A program made the position numbers and the translations under genes. From Glaciecola blandensis (GTDB lineage Bacteria > Pseudomonadota > Gammaproteobacteria > Enterobacterales > Alteromonadaceae), in the NCBI RefSeq assembly GCF_031846165.1, contig NZ_JAVRIE010000001.1:806001-870000 (forward strand): a stretch of DNA of 64,000 nucleotides, written 5' to 3'. Each line of letters starts with the position of its first letter. Within the stretch, counting starts at the first letter, position 1. This document shows, piece after piece, positions 18,070 to 26,891 of the stretch. The notes beneath the pieces are model-generated. The model did no database searches. It saw only the letters and a program-made list of their open reading frames with translations, and was not told the DNA's origin.

Positions 18070-18663
18070 ATGACCTTCCCTGTTCAGCCTAATCAATATC
18101 TTGGCCCCTTGTTACTCGCGGCACTCAGTATCCTCGCTTTTTTATGTGAACCCTACTCATCGGCGCACCTTGCACTAGAAAGCACTTGGTGGGAGCAAGG
18201 CAACTATTATCAAGCAATCAGCGGTCATTTCTTGCATACTAACTACGTTCATTTAGCGTTTAATTTACTTGGTGTATTCTTACTATGGATGTTACATGGT
18301 GATGATTACGACGCATATTATTACCTTATCAAGTTCCTATTAACGTGTGTCGGAATATCCATTTTAATCTTGTTATTTTCGCCAGAAATTAGCTGGTATG
18401 TTGGACTATCAGGTGCCATTCACGGCGTATTTGCATGGGGCTGTATTAAAGACATCAGTAAAGGTTTGATCAGTGGCTGGCTCTTAGTCATCGGTTTGGT
18501 CATTAAGGTAGGTAATGAACAAATCAATGGCGCTGGTAGTTTGATGCCCGATTTAATAGAAGCTAACGTTGCTATCGATAGTCACTTATATGGGGCCGGA
18601 ATTGGCATTGTTATCGGTGTTATGACCTACCTTGTTGCTATCTATCGCCAATCAAAAAAATAA
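18070..18663 (+). CDS. rrtA: Rhombosortase, rhomboid-family intramembrane serine protease
   Basis: Rhombosortases cleave GlyGly-CTERM tails from secreted proteins in the inner membrane so that the proteins can be lipid-modified and surface-exposed. The 197-residue protein has about six hydrophobic segments. It has the rhomboid features HTNYVHLAFN in the second helix, the catalytic Ser114 in GLSGAIHG and His172 in DSHLYGAGIG. The compact size and the GLSGAIHG/SHLYGA pattern distinguish rhombosortase from general rhomboids. ATG at 18070 is chosen because it begins at a typical N-terminus; upstream in-frame codons add 25 unlikely residues. The S8 protease at 5050-9216 carries the matching tail. 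A terminator follows the stop codon. Confidence 0.88.
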   Translation: MTFPVQPNQYLGPLLLAALSILAFLCEPYSSAHLALESTWWEQGNYYQAISGHFLHTNYVHLAFNLLGVFLLWMLHGDDYDAYYYLIKFLLTCVGISILILLFSPEISWYVGLSGAIHGVFAWGCIKDISKGLISGWLLVIGLVIKVGNEQINGAGSLMPDLIEANVAIDSHLYGAGIGIVIGVMTYLVAIYRQSKK

Positions 18664-18704
18664 GACCCTGACATTACATTGCAATAACAGGGTCCTTCTT
18701 CTTT
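18664..18704 (+). terminator. Terminator after rrtA
   Basis: GACCCTG (18664-18670) and CAGGGTC (18688-18694) form a 7-bp stem followed by the pyrimidine-rich CTTCTTCTTT. It begins at the rrtA stop codon and may also end the convergent S9 peptidase transcript, although that side has no T-run. Confidence 0.75.
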
Positions 18705-18739
18705 GGTTTAAGCTCTAGGAAGCAAGAGCTTGGCTGGCT

Positions 18740-21238
18740 TTATAAATGCTCTTCGAATAATTTAAATATTCGACGGTATTCATCTAACCAAGAGCTTGGT
18801 TGAACAAAACCATGAGGTTCCACTGGGTAAATCGCGGTTTCAAAATCTTCCTTTTCTTTCTCAATTAAGATTTGTACCAGCCTAACGACATCTACAAAAA
18901 ATACATTGTTGTCTACCATTGGTGCATTTATCAGCAGTGGCTTAGTTAAGCCATCAGCAAAGTAGATCGGTGAGCTACGTTCGTATGCAATCGGATCAAC
19001 ATCAGGTCTATTGAGAATATTTGAGGTATAAGGGTCATTGTAATGAGCCCAGTCTGACACTGGTCGCAAGGCAGCACCCGCTTGGAATAAATCAGGTTCT
19101 GTAAATAGCGCCATAAAGGTCATGAATCCACCATAAGACCCGCCATAAGTGCCTATCCGTGAACGATCAACATTCGCATTTTCAACCAACCAATCAACAC
19201 CATCTTTTAAATCTTGAGTTTCTGGCGTCCCCATTTGACGATAAATAGCGGTTCGCCAATCTCTACCGTAACCTGCTGATGCTCTGTAATCCATATCTAG
19301 GACAACATAACCTTGAGATACAAGGAAGCTGTGGAACATAAACTCTCGAAAGTACCCAGACCACCCAAGGTGTGAATTTTGTAAGTAACCCGCACCGTGG
19401 TTAAACACAACCGCTCGACTTTTATCGTCTTGTGGGCCCTGCGGTGCATATACTCTGGAGTATATCGGCTGGTCACTATGTGATGATGGTACAGCGACAA
19501 TAGATGGTGAGGTCCAAGAGATACTTCTAAATGCTTCGCTGACTGTGCTAGTTAGCTTCACCGGTTCAGCCGAGGCTTTAATATCCATAGCGTATAGTTC
19601 AGGTGGCGATACTAATTTTGAATGAGTAAGCAATAGTTTGTTTTCATTTGGTGACAACACATAGTCTGTCATGCCATTCAAATCAGTCAATTGCTCAATT
19701 GAATCAGTGCCTTGAGCATCTGCACCTACTCGATATATTTCATAAATTCCTGGATGCTTTTTGTTTGCTTTAAAGTAAAAGTACTTATCATCCTTCGTTA
19801 AGGTAACGTTATCTACAACGAAGTTGCCTTGGGTCAAGGCTCTGAGGTTCCCCTCTAAAGGTTTGGCATAAAGCTGTGAGTAACCAGATTCTTCTGACAA
19901 AAGATACAACGTTTCTTGATTATCAAACCAACCAAACTCATTAAATCGATAGTTTACCCAAGCTTCATCGTGCATTCTATGCTGTGTGACTAGCGTTTTT
20001 TCATCCACATCTACCGTTGTTATCCAGCGGTCTTTGTTATCCCATGCCTCTAACATGATAGCCACTTTATCACTGTCATCATGCCATTTCACAGGAGGCT
20101 CAGTTGCATACCAATCAAACAACAGACCTATATCTCTAGGTAAACGGTTTTCTTGATACTCTTCTCCCTTTGCTATTGCATTTTCTCGCTTTACCTCGGC
20201 TAACACGTCTTCGTTATAGCCAGGTAGCGCTTTATAATCGAGTAATGTTTTATCGCCTGAACTTAAATCGATGAGCCAAACATCGTGGACAATCGGTTTT
20301 GCATCGGCCACTCGTTGCCTAACGTTTTGCGCTTTTATTCGACCATTCTCTTCAATGTAATCTGGCATGATATCGCTATCTGAACGTTGCGCTTTATTTT
20401 CAGTCGTGACCACAACTGCCCATTTACCATTCGGTGCTAAGCTTGCCAGTACAGTGCGATGTGCAGGATCAAAGTAATATGAAGATGCCATAATAGTATT
20501 ATTCGTGGCTTTTAAAGCAGCATCATTATCAGCTCTAAGTTGTCGATTTCTTCTTTGCAATTGAACGTAATCGATTAGCTTTATTTGCTCTTGTGCAATG
20601 TAATCTTCTGGAGCCTCTACAGCTTTTTGCTCTTTTGCAAAATGCCAACTGAGCACTTGCTCCTGCAGTCCACTATTTACCTCTACTGAGTAAAAACTGT
20701 TCCCTCTTTGAAAAGAAAGAGCGTTGTCATTTAGGAACTGCAGGTTTCTTGCACCGTCGGTACTGAGCGTCAGTTGCTTAATTACGCTTGTATTAATGTC
20801 TTGAACAAAAATATTACCTTCAAATATCCAAGCAACAAAAGGAAAATCCTCATCTTGAATAAATTCATCGTACTCATATTGGTGAATAGTTGACAAATCT
20901 GCCTTTTGACCATTTCCAACGCTTCCATCGTCAATTAGCCAAAGGTCGCGGATAGGGTTTCCCTCTTGCTTCCGGTAATAGCCCAACGTCTTACCGTCAG
21001 ATGACCAAAAAGCATTTTCAGGTTCTCGGCCTAACCAGTCTGGATCAGACATGATTTGCTTCAACGTTAATTCAACTTGTTGTTGTCCATCAGCTATAAC
21101 TGCCGCCTGAGACATTGTTTTTGTTGGATATTCATTTGTCTGTAATGCTGGTGCAGATTGCGTTGTTGATGTAGTAGAACAGGCACTTAGTAAAGCTATA
21201 CCTACACTCGAATAAAGTATTTTTGAATATTTTGTCAT
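18740..21238 (-). CDS. S9 family prolyl oligopeptidase/dipeptidyl-peptidase-like lipoprotein
   Basis: The 832-residue serine peptidase probably removes dipeptides or acts on short peptides. It opens with a lipoprotein signal (LLSAC, lipobox Cys at residue 20), so it is envelope-anchored. A long beta-propeller-type region follows. The C-terminal alpha/beta-hydrolase domain carries the triad Ser701 (GTYGGSYGGF), Asp776 (APMVDNNVFF) and His809 (VEPHGF). The DPP-IV/acylaminoacyl-peptidase branch fits best; the exact specificity is unknown. It is transcribed alone, divergent from the glutathione peroxidase gene. Confidence 0.88.
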   Translation of the reverse strand: MTKYSKILYSSVGIALLSACSTTSTTQSAPALQTNEYPTKTMSQAAVIADGQQQVELTLKQIMSDPDWLGREPENAFWSSDGKTLGYYRKQEGNPIRDLWLIDDGSVGNGQKADLSTIHQYEYDEFIQDEDFPFVAWIFEGNIFVQDINTSVIKQLTLSTDGARNLQFLNDNALSFQRGNSFYSVEVNSGLQEQVLSWHFAKEQKAVEAPEDYIAQEQIKLIDYVQLQRRNRQLRADNDAALKATNNTIMASSYYFDPAHRTVLASLAPNGKWAVVVTTENKAQRSDSDIMPDYIEENGRIKAQNVRQRVADAKPIVHDVWLIDLSSGDKTLLDYKALPGYNEDVLAEVKRENAIAKGEEYQENRLPRDIGLLFDWYATEPPVKWHDDSDKVAIMLEAWDNKDRWITTVDVDEKTLVTQHRMHDEAWVNYRFNEFGWFDNQETLYLLSEESGYSQLYAKPLEGNLRALTQGNFVVDNVTLTKDDKYFYFKANKKHPGIYEIYRVGADAQGTDSIEQLTDLNGMTDYVLSPNENKLLLTHSKLVSPPELYAMDIKASAEPVKLTSTVSEAFRSISWTSPSIVAVPSSHSDQPIYSRVYAPQGPQDDKSRAVVFNHGAGYLQNSHLGWSGYFREFMFHSFLVSQGYVVLDMDYRASAGYGRDWRTAIYRQMGTPETQDLKDGVDWLVENANVDRSRIGTYGGSYGGFMTFMALFTEPDLFQAGAALRPVSDWAHYNDPYTSNILNRPDVDPIAYERSSPIYFADGLTKPLLINAPMVDNNVFFVDVVRLVQILIEKEKEDFETAIYPVEPHGFVQPSSWLDEYRRIFKLFEEHL

Positions 21239-21432
21239 TATTAGTGTTCTTTAAAGGTGGTTATCACGTTATATTTAACTTGAGCTTAACATCTTACTGC
21301 AAATTACGTAGAGGCTGAACCTGATTGGCAACAATTCAGGTAACATTTCTTTACAGCGGTTAAATTTCAAGCGCTAAGTGCCCTTGATAAAAGCAATCTA
21401 GTCATCTTGAATAACATTAAAGGAACGTTCAA

Positions 21433-21978
21433 ATGAAAAAAGCGATAACACTCATTTTTGCCCTAGCATTTAGTCAGGTTGCAATGTCAGCTGAGCAATG
21501 CCCAGACATACTGAAACACGCAAAACGCAAATTAAATTCACAAGAAGTTGTCAACATGTGTGATGCGTATAAAGGCAAAACTATTCTTTTCGTTAATACC
21601 GCGAGCAAATGTGGCCATACCCCGCAATTTGAAGGTTTAGAGGCGCTATACAACGAATACAAGGATGAGGGTTTTGTAGTATTGGGCTTTCCTTCGAACG
21701 ATTTTAATCAAGAATTCAGCGATGAGAAAGAGACCGCAGCTCTATGCGAACTAACGTATGGTGTCAATTTTCCTATGTTCGAAACAATGTCTGTACGCGG
21801 CGATGATGCGGATCCACTTTACGCGAAATTAGCTGAGAAAGCAGGCACAGCACCAAAGTGGAATTTCTACAAGTATTTGGTAGACAAAAATGGAGAGGTG
21901 AAAGATTCGTATGGCTCATTCACTAAACCTGATGACGAAAAGCTAGTAGGTGATATCAAAGCTGCATTAGCTATGTAA
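21433..21978 (+). CDS. Glutathione peroxidase family protein, exported
   Basis: This is a thiol peroxidase of the GPx fold that reduces hydrogen peroxide or lipid peroxides. The 181-residue protein has a cleavable signal peptide (ending near AMSA), so it should act in the periplasm, where thioredoxin-like donors are more likely partners than glutathione. The active site has Cys60 (VNTASKCGHTPQF) instead of selenocysteine, and the WNFYKYLV motif supplies the conserved Trp/Asn. The GFPSNDFNQEF segment carries the conserved Asn-containing loop. The start follows an AAAGGAACG ribosome-binding region. Confidence 0.9.
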   Translation: MKKAITLIFALAFSQVAMSAEQCPDILKHAKRKLNSQEVVNMCDAYKGKTILFVNTASKCGHTPQFEGLEALYNEYKDEGFVVLGFPSNDFNQEFSDEKETAALCELTYGVNFPMFETMSVRGDDADPLYAKLAEKAGTAPKWNFYKYLVDKNGEVKDSYGSFTKPDDEKLVGDIKAALAM

Positions 21979-22005
21979 TTCTGCGGGCTTAAATATAACA
22001 AACAT

Positions 22006-22032
22006 AAAAAAGCCCCGCTATTATGGCGGGGC
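22006..22032 (-). terminator. Terminator between gpx and the azoreductase gene
   Basis: GCCCCGC (22012-22018) and GCGGGGC (22026-22032) form a strong stem. On the minus strand it is followed by TTTTTT, so it mainly serves the azoreductase gene. The plus side has only a weak T content. Confidence 0.85.
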
Positions 22033-22081
22033 TAAAACACACTCAACTAGGAACACACTTTTAACTTAAACGTCAGTTTAC

Positions 22082-22107
22082 GACTACAAGCTTTGACTAC
22101 AAGCTTT
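22082..22107 (+). repeat. Tandem 13-bp direct repeat
   Basis: GACTACAAGCTTT occurs twice head to tail with no spacer, followed by a partial third copy (CTAC). It lies in the 100-base gap downstream of the azoreductase gene. No function is apparent; it may reflect replication slippage. Confidence 0.8.
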
Positions 22108-22133
22108 GCTACGTTTCAGCTATCAGTAATTAA

Positions 22134-22745
22134 TTAGTCTTCCAAATTTTTAATTAGTTCAGATATTTTTTCATTAAATAGTGAAAAACTTTGAGATACA
22201 GACTCTTCACCCATTGCTAAACCTTCAGCATAAGCAAACTCAATATTATCCATGCCCAAAAATGCGAGAAAGTTACGCAAGTATGCGCTTTGTGTGTCCA
22301 TGGCAGTCCCCTCATATTTGCCGCCGCGAGCAGCTAACACAAATACTTTTTTGTCTTTCATCAAACCAACAGGACCATTTTCAGTGTAAGAGAACGTAAT
22401 GCCCGCTCTGGCGATACGATCAAAAAACGCTTTTAGCACTGATGGACTATCAAAGTTGTACATAGGCACGCCCATCACAATGTAATCAGCTTCTCTTATT
22501 AGATTTATGTAACGTTCTGAGTAACTAGCCAGTTCGATTTGTTGTGGCGTACGCTCTGCTTCTGCCGTCTGCCACGCTGCCATTTCATTAGCAGTTAAAT
22601 GCGGCAAGTTTTCAGCGTTCAAATCTAGGTGTGTGACATCAATGGATGTCACCTGTGCAAGTGAATCAACAAACGACGCACTTAGTTTTGATGAGTTTCC
22701 TTCTGAGCCTTGTAGGCTAGAGTTAATAACGAGCAATTTCTTCAT
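22134..22745 (-). CDS. azoR: FMN-dependent NADH-azoreductase/quinone reductase
   Basis: AzoR-type flavoproteins reduce quinones and azo compounds with NADH and protect against electrophilic stress. The 203-residue protein has the flavodoxin-like start KLLVINSSLQGSEGNSSKLS for FMN phosphate binding. ADYIVMGVPMYNFDSPSVLK is the family signature, and VFVLAARGGKY contacts the isoalloxazine ring. The gene stands alone and ends at the strong terminator near 22012. Confidence 0.9.
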   Translation of the reverse strand: MKKLLVINSSLQGSEGNSSKLSASFVDSLAQVTSIDVTHLDLNAENLPHLTANEMAAWQTAEAERTPQQIELASYSERYINLIREADYIVMGVPMYNFDSPSVLKAFFDRIARAGITFSYTENGPVGLMKDKKVFVLAARGGKYEGTAMDTQSAYLRNFLAFLGMDNIEFAYAEGLAMGEESVSQSFSLFNEKISELIKNLED

Positions 22746-22832
22746 TTTTGTTTACCAATCTTCTAAGATAAACAAATTATATACCCATATAAACGAATTA
22801 AAATCGCGTTAAATAGGAGCTTAACTCCTATT

Positions 22833-24080
22833 TTATCGAACAGTTTTTTCAAATGCCTGGTCAAAATCGGCAAGAATATCGTCTAGCTCCTCTATACCGA
22901 CAGATATACGAATTAAATTATCGCTGATCCCCATCTTCATTCTCTCGGCTTCGCCATTTTCGTAGAAAATAGTGGATGCTACGGGAAGTGCTAATGTTCG
23001 AGTATCTCCCAAATGAGTAGCACTGATCACTAACGATAAATGGTTAAGGAAAACATGTGGATCTATATCTGCATTGAGCTCCATTGATAATATGCCGCCG
23101 AAACCTCGATTGAACAATGCCTTAGCTCTTTCGTGCTGGGGATGATTTTCTAAACCAGGATAATGGACCGCATTAACCCCCCTATGAGAATCTAAATACT
23201 TCGCTAGACCTTGTGCATTTGCACATGTTTTACGCATTCTCATCGTCAGCGTTTCTAAGCCGACAGAGATTTGATGAGCTGACTGAGGTGCCAATGTCGC
23301 GCCCATGTCTCGAAGACCTTTCTTCTTAATCTGGGTTAATCCCCATTGTTTTTTATCACTCACTTTATATTTATCAGCGATATTGCGAAACTGAGTCCAA
23401 TCATATAATCCACTATCCACTAACACTCCGCCCAACACATTCCCGTGACCACCTATGTACTTGGTCAACGACGTGAGTAATAGCGAAGCCCCTACAGCTT
23501 TTGCATCAAATAAGACATTTGGCGTCATGGTGTTATCAACTGCAAATAGAATGCTGCGGGCATCACAAAATTCACCAATGGCTTGGAGATCTGCAACTTG
23601 TGTCACCGGGTTTGCAATCGTTTCACAAAATACCAATTGGGTATTCTTTTTAATGTGTGACTTTAGGTCAGTAATATCTGTCACGTCCGCATAACTCACT
23701 TCAATACCAAAGTTTTCAATACTGTCCATAAAACTTCGCGTATTGCCGAACAAATACTGACTAACGACAACATGGTCACCCGCTTTTAGTAAAGATAAGA
23801 AACACGCACTAATTGCAGCCATGCCTGTGGCAAAAACCACTGCTCCAACGCCATCATCCAAAGCGTTCAGCATATTTTGAAGTGAAACGGCCGAAGAACT
23901 CGAACTACGAGAATACACATGCCCAGCTTGTTTACCTTGAAAGACATCAACCAAACCTTGCACATCTTCAAACTCGAAAAGCACACTGTTGTTCGTTGCT
24001 TCGTGCACAGCACCAAACTGTGGCTTGTTTAATAGTCGGTCGGCATGAACCAATTGGGTTTCAAAAGCTAATTTTTTCAC
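22833..24080 (-). CDS. Cystathionine gamma-synthase family PLP enzyme
   Basis: This is a trans-sulfuration family enzyme of the Cys/Met metabolism PLP-dependent group. The 415-residue protein has the substrate/cofactor segment HVYSRSSSSSAVSLQNML, the FATGMAAISA phosphate-binding stretch, and Lys207 in SLTKYIGGHGNVLGG as the cofactor lysine. The C-terminus has SVGIEELDDILADFDQAF. Family members include cystathionine gamma-synthase, O-succinylhomoserine sulfhydrylase and methionine gamma-lyase, which cannot be separated reliably by eye. The solitary gene has no neighbouring methionine genes. The family is firm and the reaction open. Confidence 0.85.
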   Translation of the reverse strand: MKKLAFETQLVHADRLLNKPQFGAVHEATNNSVLFEFEDVQGLVDVFQGKQAGHVYSRSSSSSAVSLQNMLNALDDGVGAVVFATGMAAISACFLSLLKAGDHVVVSQYLFGNTRSFMDSIENFGIEVSYADVTDITDLKSHIKKNTQLVFCETIANPVTQVADLQAIGEFCDARSILFAVDNTMTPNVLFDAKAVGASLLLTSLTKYIGGHGNVLGGVLVDSGLYDWTQFRNIADKYKVSDKKQWGLTQIKKKGLRDMGATLAPQSAHQISVGLETLTMRMRKTCANAQGLAKYLDSHRGVNAVHYPGLENHPQHERAKALFNRGFGGILSMELNADIDPHVFLNHLSLVISATHLGDTRTLALPVASTIFYENGEAERMKMGISDNLIRISVGIEELDDILADFDQAFEKTVR

Positions 24081-24233
24081 TGATGGTGTTTCTCGTATTG
24101 ACTTGTGACTCGGATAATAACATAGTTGTGCGCCTGTTCTAGGTAGCTCCCTTAGAACAAATTCACTTTTTTTATGCTAATTGCGGATTATCGCTAGGCG
24201 TTTATTTTCTATTTAATAGGTTCAGTTTTACGC

Positions 24234-25010
24234 ATGTGTATTTTGTTTATTGCGGTTAATCAACACCCAAAATTCCCACTTATTATTGCTGCTAACCGCG
24301 ATGAATTTCACCAAAGACCCACTACTAACTCTCGATACTGGGAAGACCGGCCTGCTATTCTAGCAGGAAAGGATGAGCTCGCGGGTGGCACATGGATGGG
24401 AATAAACCGAGACGGAAGCATTTCGGCCCTAACTAATATCAGAGCACCAGGTCGCGAAGTTGAAAGTGCGATAACGCGCGGTGAGTTAGTGATGAATTAC
24501 CTGAACGGTAAAACTAAACAACGAAAAAAATACGCAGAAGTGCTCAGTGAATCAAGGCACAATTACAATGGTTATAATCTATTGTTCGGTGATCTGAATA
24601 AACTCTATGTTTATAATAATTTTGATGATTCTTTAGTGCCTTTAGAGGATGGTGTTTACGGGCTATCAAATGCATCACTCAACAGTCCTTGGCCCAAAAT
24701 AGCCACGGGTAGAGATGCTCTCGCTCGCTATTGTCAGCATGCAAATGTTTTGGACACCGAGCACTTGTTTGAACTCCTAAAGAACAACGCGCCTGCTGAT
24801 GATGCAGCTTTGCCTAAAACTGGGGTGCCTATCGAGTGGGAACGCAGACTGTCGTCTATTTTCATTCAAAGCGATGATTATGGAACACGTTCGTCAACTG
24901 TTTTACTCGTTGACCATGACAAACATGTTACATGGGAAGAAAGAACCTTCAACCCGCAGGCTGAACAAGAGTCTGTCCAGCATTTTGAGTTCGACATTAA
25001 GTCCTCATAA
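24234..25010 (+). CDS. NRDE family (TANGO2-like) protein
   Basis: The 258-residue protein begins MCILFIAVNQHPKFPL and has the AANRDEFHQRPT motif that names the NRDE family, homologous to eukaryotic TANGO2. The conserved Cys2 next to the initiator Met and the NRDE motif resemble an N-terminal-nucleophile-hydrolase-like arrangement. The biochemical role of the family is unsettled; TANGO2 has been linked to haem handling and lipid or CoA metabolism in eukaryotes. It is read toward the aromatic aminotransferase gene, 155 bases upstream of it. Confidence 0.88.
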   Translation: MCILFIAVNQHPKFPLIIAANRDEFHQRPTTNSRYWEDRPAILAGKDELAGGTWMGINRDGSISALTNIRAPGREVESAITRGELVMNYLNGKTKQRKKYAEVLSESRHNYNGYNLLFGDLNKLYVYNNFDDSLVPLEDGVYGLSNASLNSPWPKIATGRDALARYCQHANVLDTEHLFELLKNNAPADDAALPKTGVPIEWERRLSSIFIQSDDYGTRSSTVLLVDHDKHVTWEERTFNPQAEQESVQHFEFDIKSS

Positions 25011-25041
25011 ATGCCATAATAGCGAGACAAACGAAGCACAA

Positions 25042-25076
25042 ACACCTTGTCATAATAAATACTCACAACAAGGTGT
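25042..25076 (+). repeat. Inverted repeat upstream of the aromatic aminotransferase gene
   Basis: ACACCTTGT (25042-25050) and ACAAGGTGT (25068-25076) are perfect 9-bp arms with a 17-base spacer. It sits about 90 bases before the tyrB-like start codon. There is no T-run, so it is not a standard terminator. It could be an operator or an RNA hairpin. Confidence 0.5.
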
Positions 25077-25164
25077 GAAATAAAACTAAAAAAACGCTTT
25101 GAATTAAACTGCCAACACAGAAAACACAACTAAGTAAATAACCAAATATTATTAAGGAACACTC

Positions 25165-26355
25165 GTGTTTGAAACTCTTCCCGCTCTCGCTCCAGATCCA
25201 ATCTTGGGTCTATCCGCTGCATTTAAACAAGATACTAACCCTGCCAAGATTGACCTTGGTGTGGGCGTATACAAAGATGAAGATGGAAACACACCGATAT
25301 TAAAAGCGGTAGCAAAGGCACAGGCTATTTTGCAGGAAACTGAAACATCAAAGGTCTATATCACGCCTCAAGGGGTTCAAGGGTTTATTGATGGCATGCT
25401 AGGTTTGATTTTAGGTAAAGCAAGCCCAGTGATATTAGAAAACCGCGTCGCGGCTGTTCAAGCACCTGGGGGTTGCGGCGCACTTCGGATTTTGGCCGAA
25501 CTGCTTAAACGGTGTAACCCTGACACTAAAGTTTGGGTCAGTGACCCTACTTGGGCTAACCATATTCCGCTTATCGGAAATGCGGGGCTAGAGCTAGCTA
25601 CTTACCCTTACTTTGATAAAAGCTCTGCTAGCATCAAATTCGATGAAATGATGGAATGTTTGGCCCAAGTTAAAAAAGGCGATGTGGTGCTGTTGCACGG
25701 CTGTTGTCATAACCCAACCGGGGCTGACCTGACAAATGAGCAATGGCGCGCTGTTGCTGAATTAGCTAATAAAGTTGGTTTTTTGCCTTTCATTGACGTA
25801 GCTTATCAAGGCTTTGGTGTTGGTTTAGAAGAAGATGCATACGGTATAAGACTGATGGTTGAGTCAGTGCCAGAGGTCATCATTGCAGCATCTTGCAGCA
25901 AGAATTTTGGTCTTTATCGTGAACGTGTCGGTCTTGCAGCACTCATTTGTAATGACTCCGCTACTCGCAACATTGTTCAGTCACAAATTCAGTATGTTGC
26001 TAGAGGCATCTACTCTATGCCTCCGTCTTACGGTGGTGCGCTAGTTGATATTATCCTTGCGAATGACGACTTAAACTCTCTATGGCAGGACGAAGTCACA
26101 GAAATGAGAGAGCGCATGATTCAATTGCGAGCACTATTAGTAGATAACTTAGCTAAACAAGGTGCGAGTAAAGATTTTGGTTTTATTAACCAGCAAAAAG
26201 GCATGTTTTCTTTCTTGTGTATTAAACCAGAACAAGTACAGAAGTTGCGCGCTGAGAGCAGTGTTTACTTTGTAGATTCTAGCCGAGTTAATATAGCCGG
26301 CATCAATACCAAAAATGTTGAGACTTTAGCCGCCGCGATTGCGGGAGTACTTTAG
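25165..26355 (+). CDS. tyrB: Aromatic amino acid aminotransferase
   Basis: This class I/II transaminase interconverts tyrosine, phenylalanine or aspartate with their 2-oxoacids using pyridoxal phosphate. The 396-residue protein has the AAT/TyrB segments KIDLGVGVYKDEDG near the N-terminus, the HGCCHNPTGADL loop and Lys246 in SCSKNFGLYRERVG, which should hold the cofactor. HGCCHNPTG resembles TyrB rather than AspC; specificity is inferred. The start is GTG at 25165 with AAGGA 6 bases upstream. It ends before a bidirectional terminator shared with yaiI. Confidence 0.85.
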   Translation: MFETLPALAPDPILGLSAAFKQDTNPAKIDLGVGVYKDEDGNTPILKAVAKAQAILQETETSKVYITPQGVQGFIDGMLGLILGKASPVILENRVAAVQAPGGCGALRILAELLKRCNPDTKVWVSDPTWANHIPLIGNAGLELATYPYFDKSSASIKFDEMMECLAQVKKGDVVLLHGCCHNPTGADLTNEQWRAVAELANKVGFLPFIDVAYQGFGVGLEEDAYGIRLMVESVPEVIIAASCSKNFGLYRERVGLAALICNDSATRNIVQSQIQYVARGIYSMPPSYGGALVDIILANDDLNSLWQDEVTEMRERMIQLRALLVDNLAKQGASKDFGFINQQKGMFSFLCIKPEQVQKLRAESSVYFVDSSRVNIAGINTKNVETLAAAIAGVL

Positions 26356-26408
26356 AAAGCCCCCCAATAAGTCGAGCATGAACACTTGCTGAAGCTTTGC
26401 TAAGAAAA

Positions 26409-26446
26409 CAAAAAACGCAGTGTGTAGAAATACCACTGCGTTTTTT
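26409..26446. terminator. Bidirectional terminator between tyrB and yaiI
   Basis: AAAAACGCAGTG and CACTGCGTTTTT form a symmetric hairpin with A and T runs on the two flanks. It can terminate both convergent transcripts. The yaiI stop codon overlaps its right edge. Confidence 0.92.
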
Positions 26447-26891
26447 ACTTTGAACTCGCGATAATTCGGTCCAATTGATTTGCAAAATTCATTTTGTCTT
26501 TTGGTGAAAACGCTTTGGGCCCACCAGTTCTCTCGCCACTAGCCCGTATAGTGTCCATAAAATCACGCATCGTTAAGGTTGCTTTGATAGTCGCATTATC
26601 ATAAGCCTCACCGCGGAAATTGACGGCTTGCCCACCTTTCTCCAAGACCTCAGCGGCTAGCGGAATATCTCCGGTAATGACCAAGTCATTTGGCTCGCAA
26701 CGCAATACAATCTCATCGTCTGCTACGTCGAAACCAGAGCTCACTCGTAACGAGGTGATATGCGCGTTTGGAGGTACTGGTATATGTTGGTTAGCCACAA
26801 ACGTCAGTGGAATTGAAGTGCGTTGAGATGCTTTTACAAGCACCTCTCGTATAACGCCAGGACATGCATCTGCATCTACCCATATATGCAT
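26445..26891 (-). CDS. yaiI: YaiI/YqxD family protein (UPF0178, DUF188)
   Basis: The 148-residue protein belongs to a widespread PIN-like family of unknown function. MHIWVDADACPGVIREVL at the N-terminus carries the acidic cluster seen in PIN-like nucleases. NDLVITGDIPLAAEVLEKG supplies further acidic residues, and ASGERTGGPKAFSPKDK is the conserved C-terminal segment. It is the last gene of the acyl-CoA dehydrogenase operon. Its start overlaps the upstream SDR stop codon by one base (TAATG), although it has no known link to lipid metabolism. Confidence 0.9.
   Translation of the reverse strand: MHIWVDADACPGVIREVLVKASQRTSIPLTFVANQHIPVPPNAHITSLRVSSGFDVADDEIVLRCEPNDLVITGDIPLAAEVLEKGGQAVNFRGEAYDNATIKATLTMRDFMDTIRASGERTGGPKAFSPKDKMNFANQLDRIIASSK

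Noticed and set aside
24135..24159. Inverted repeat TGTTCTA/TAGAACA upstream of the NRDE gene
   Set aside because: The arms are short with an 11-base spacer and no clear T-run or known operator match; such repeats are expected by chance in AT-rich gaps.
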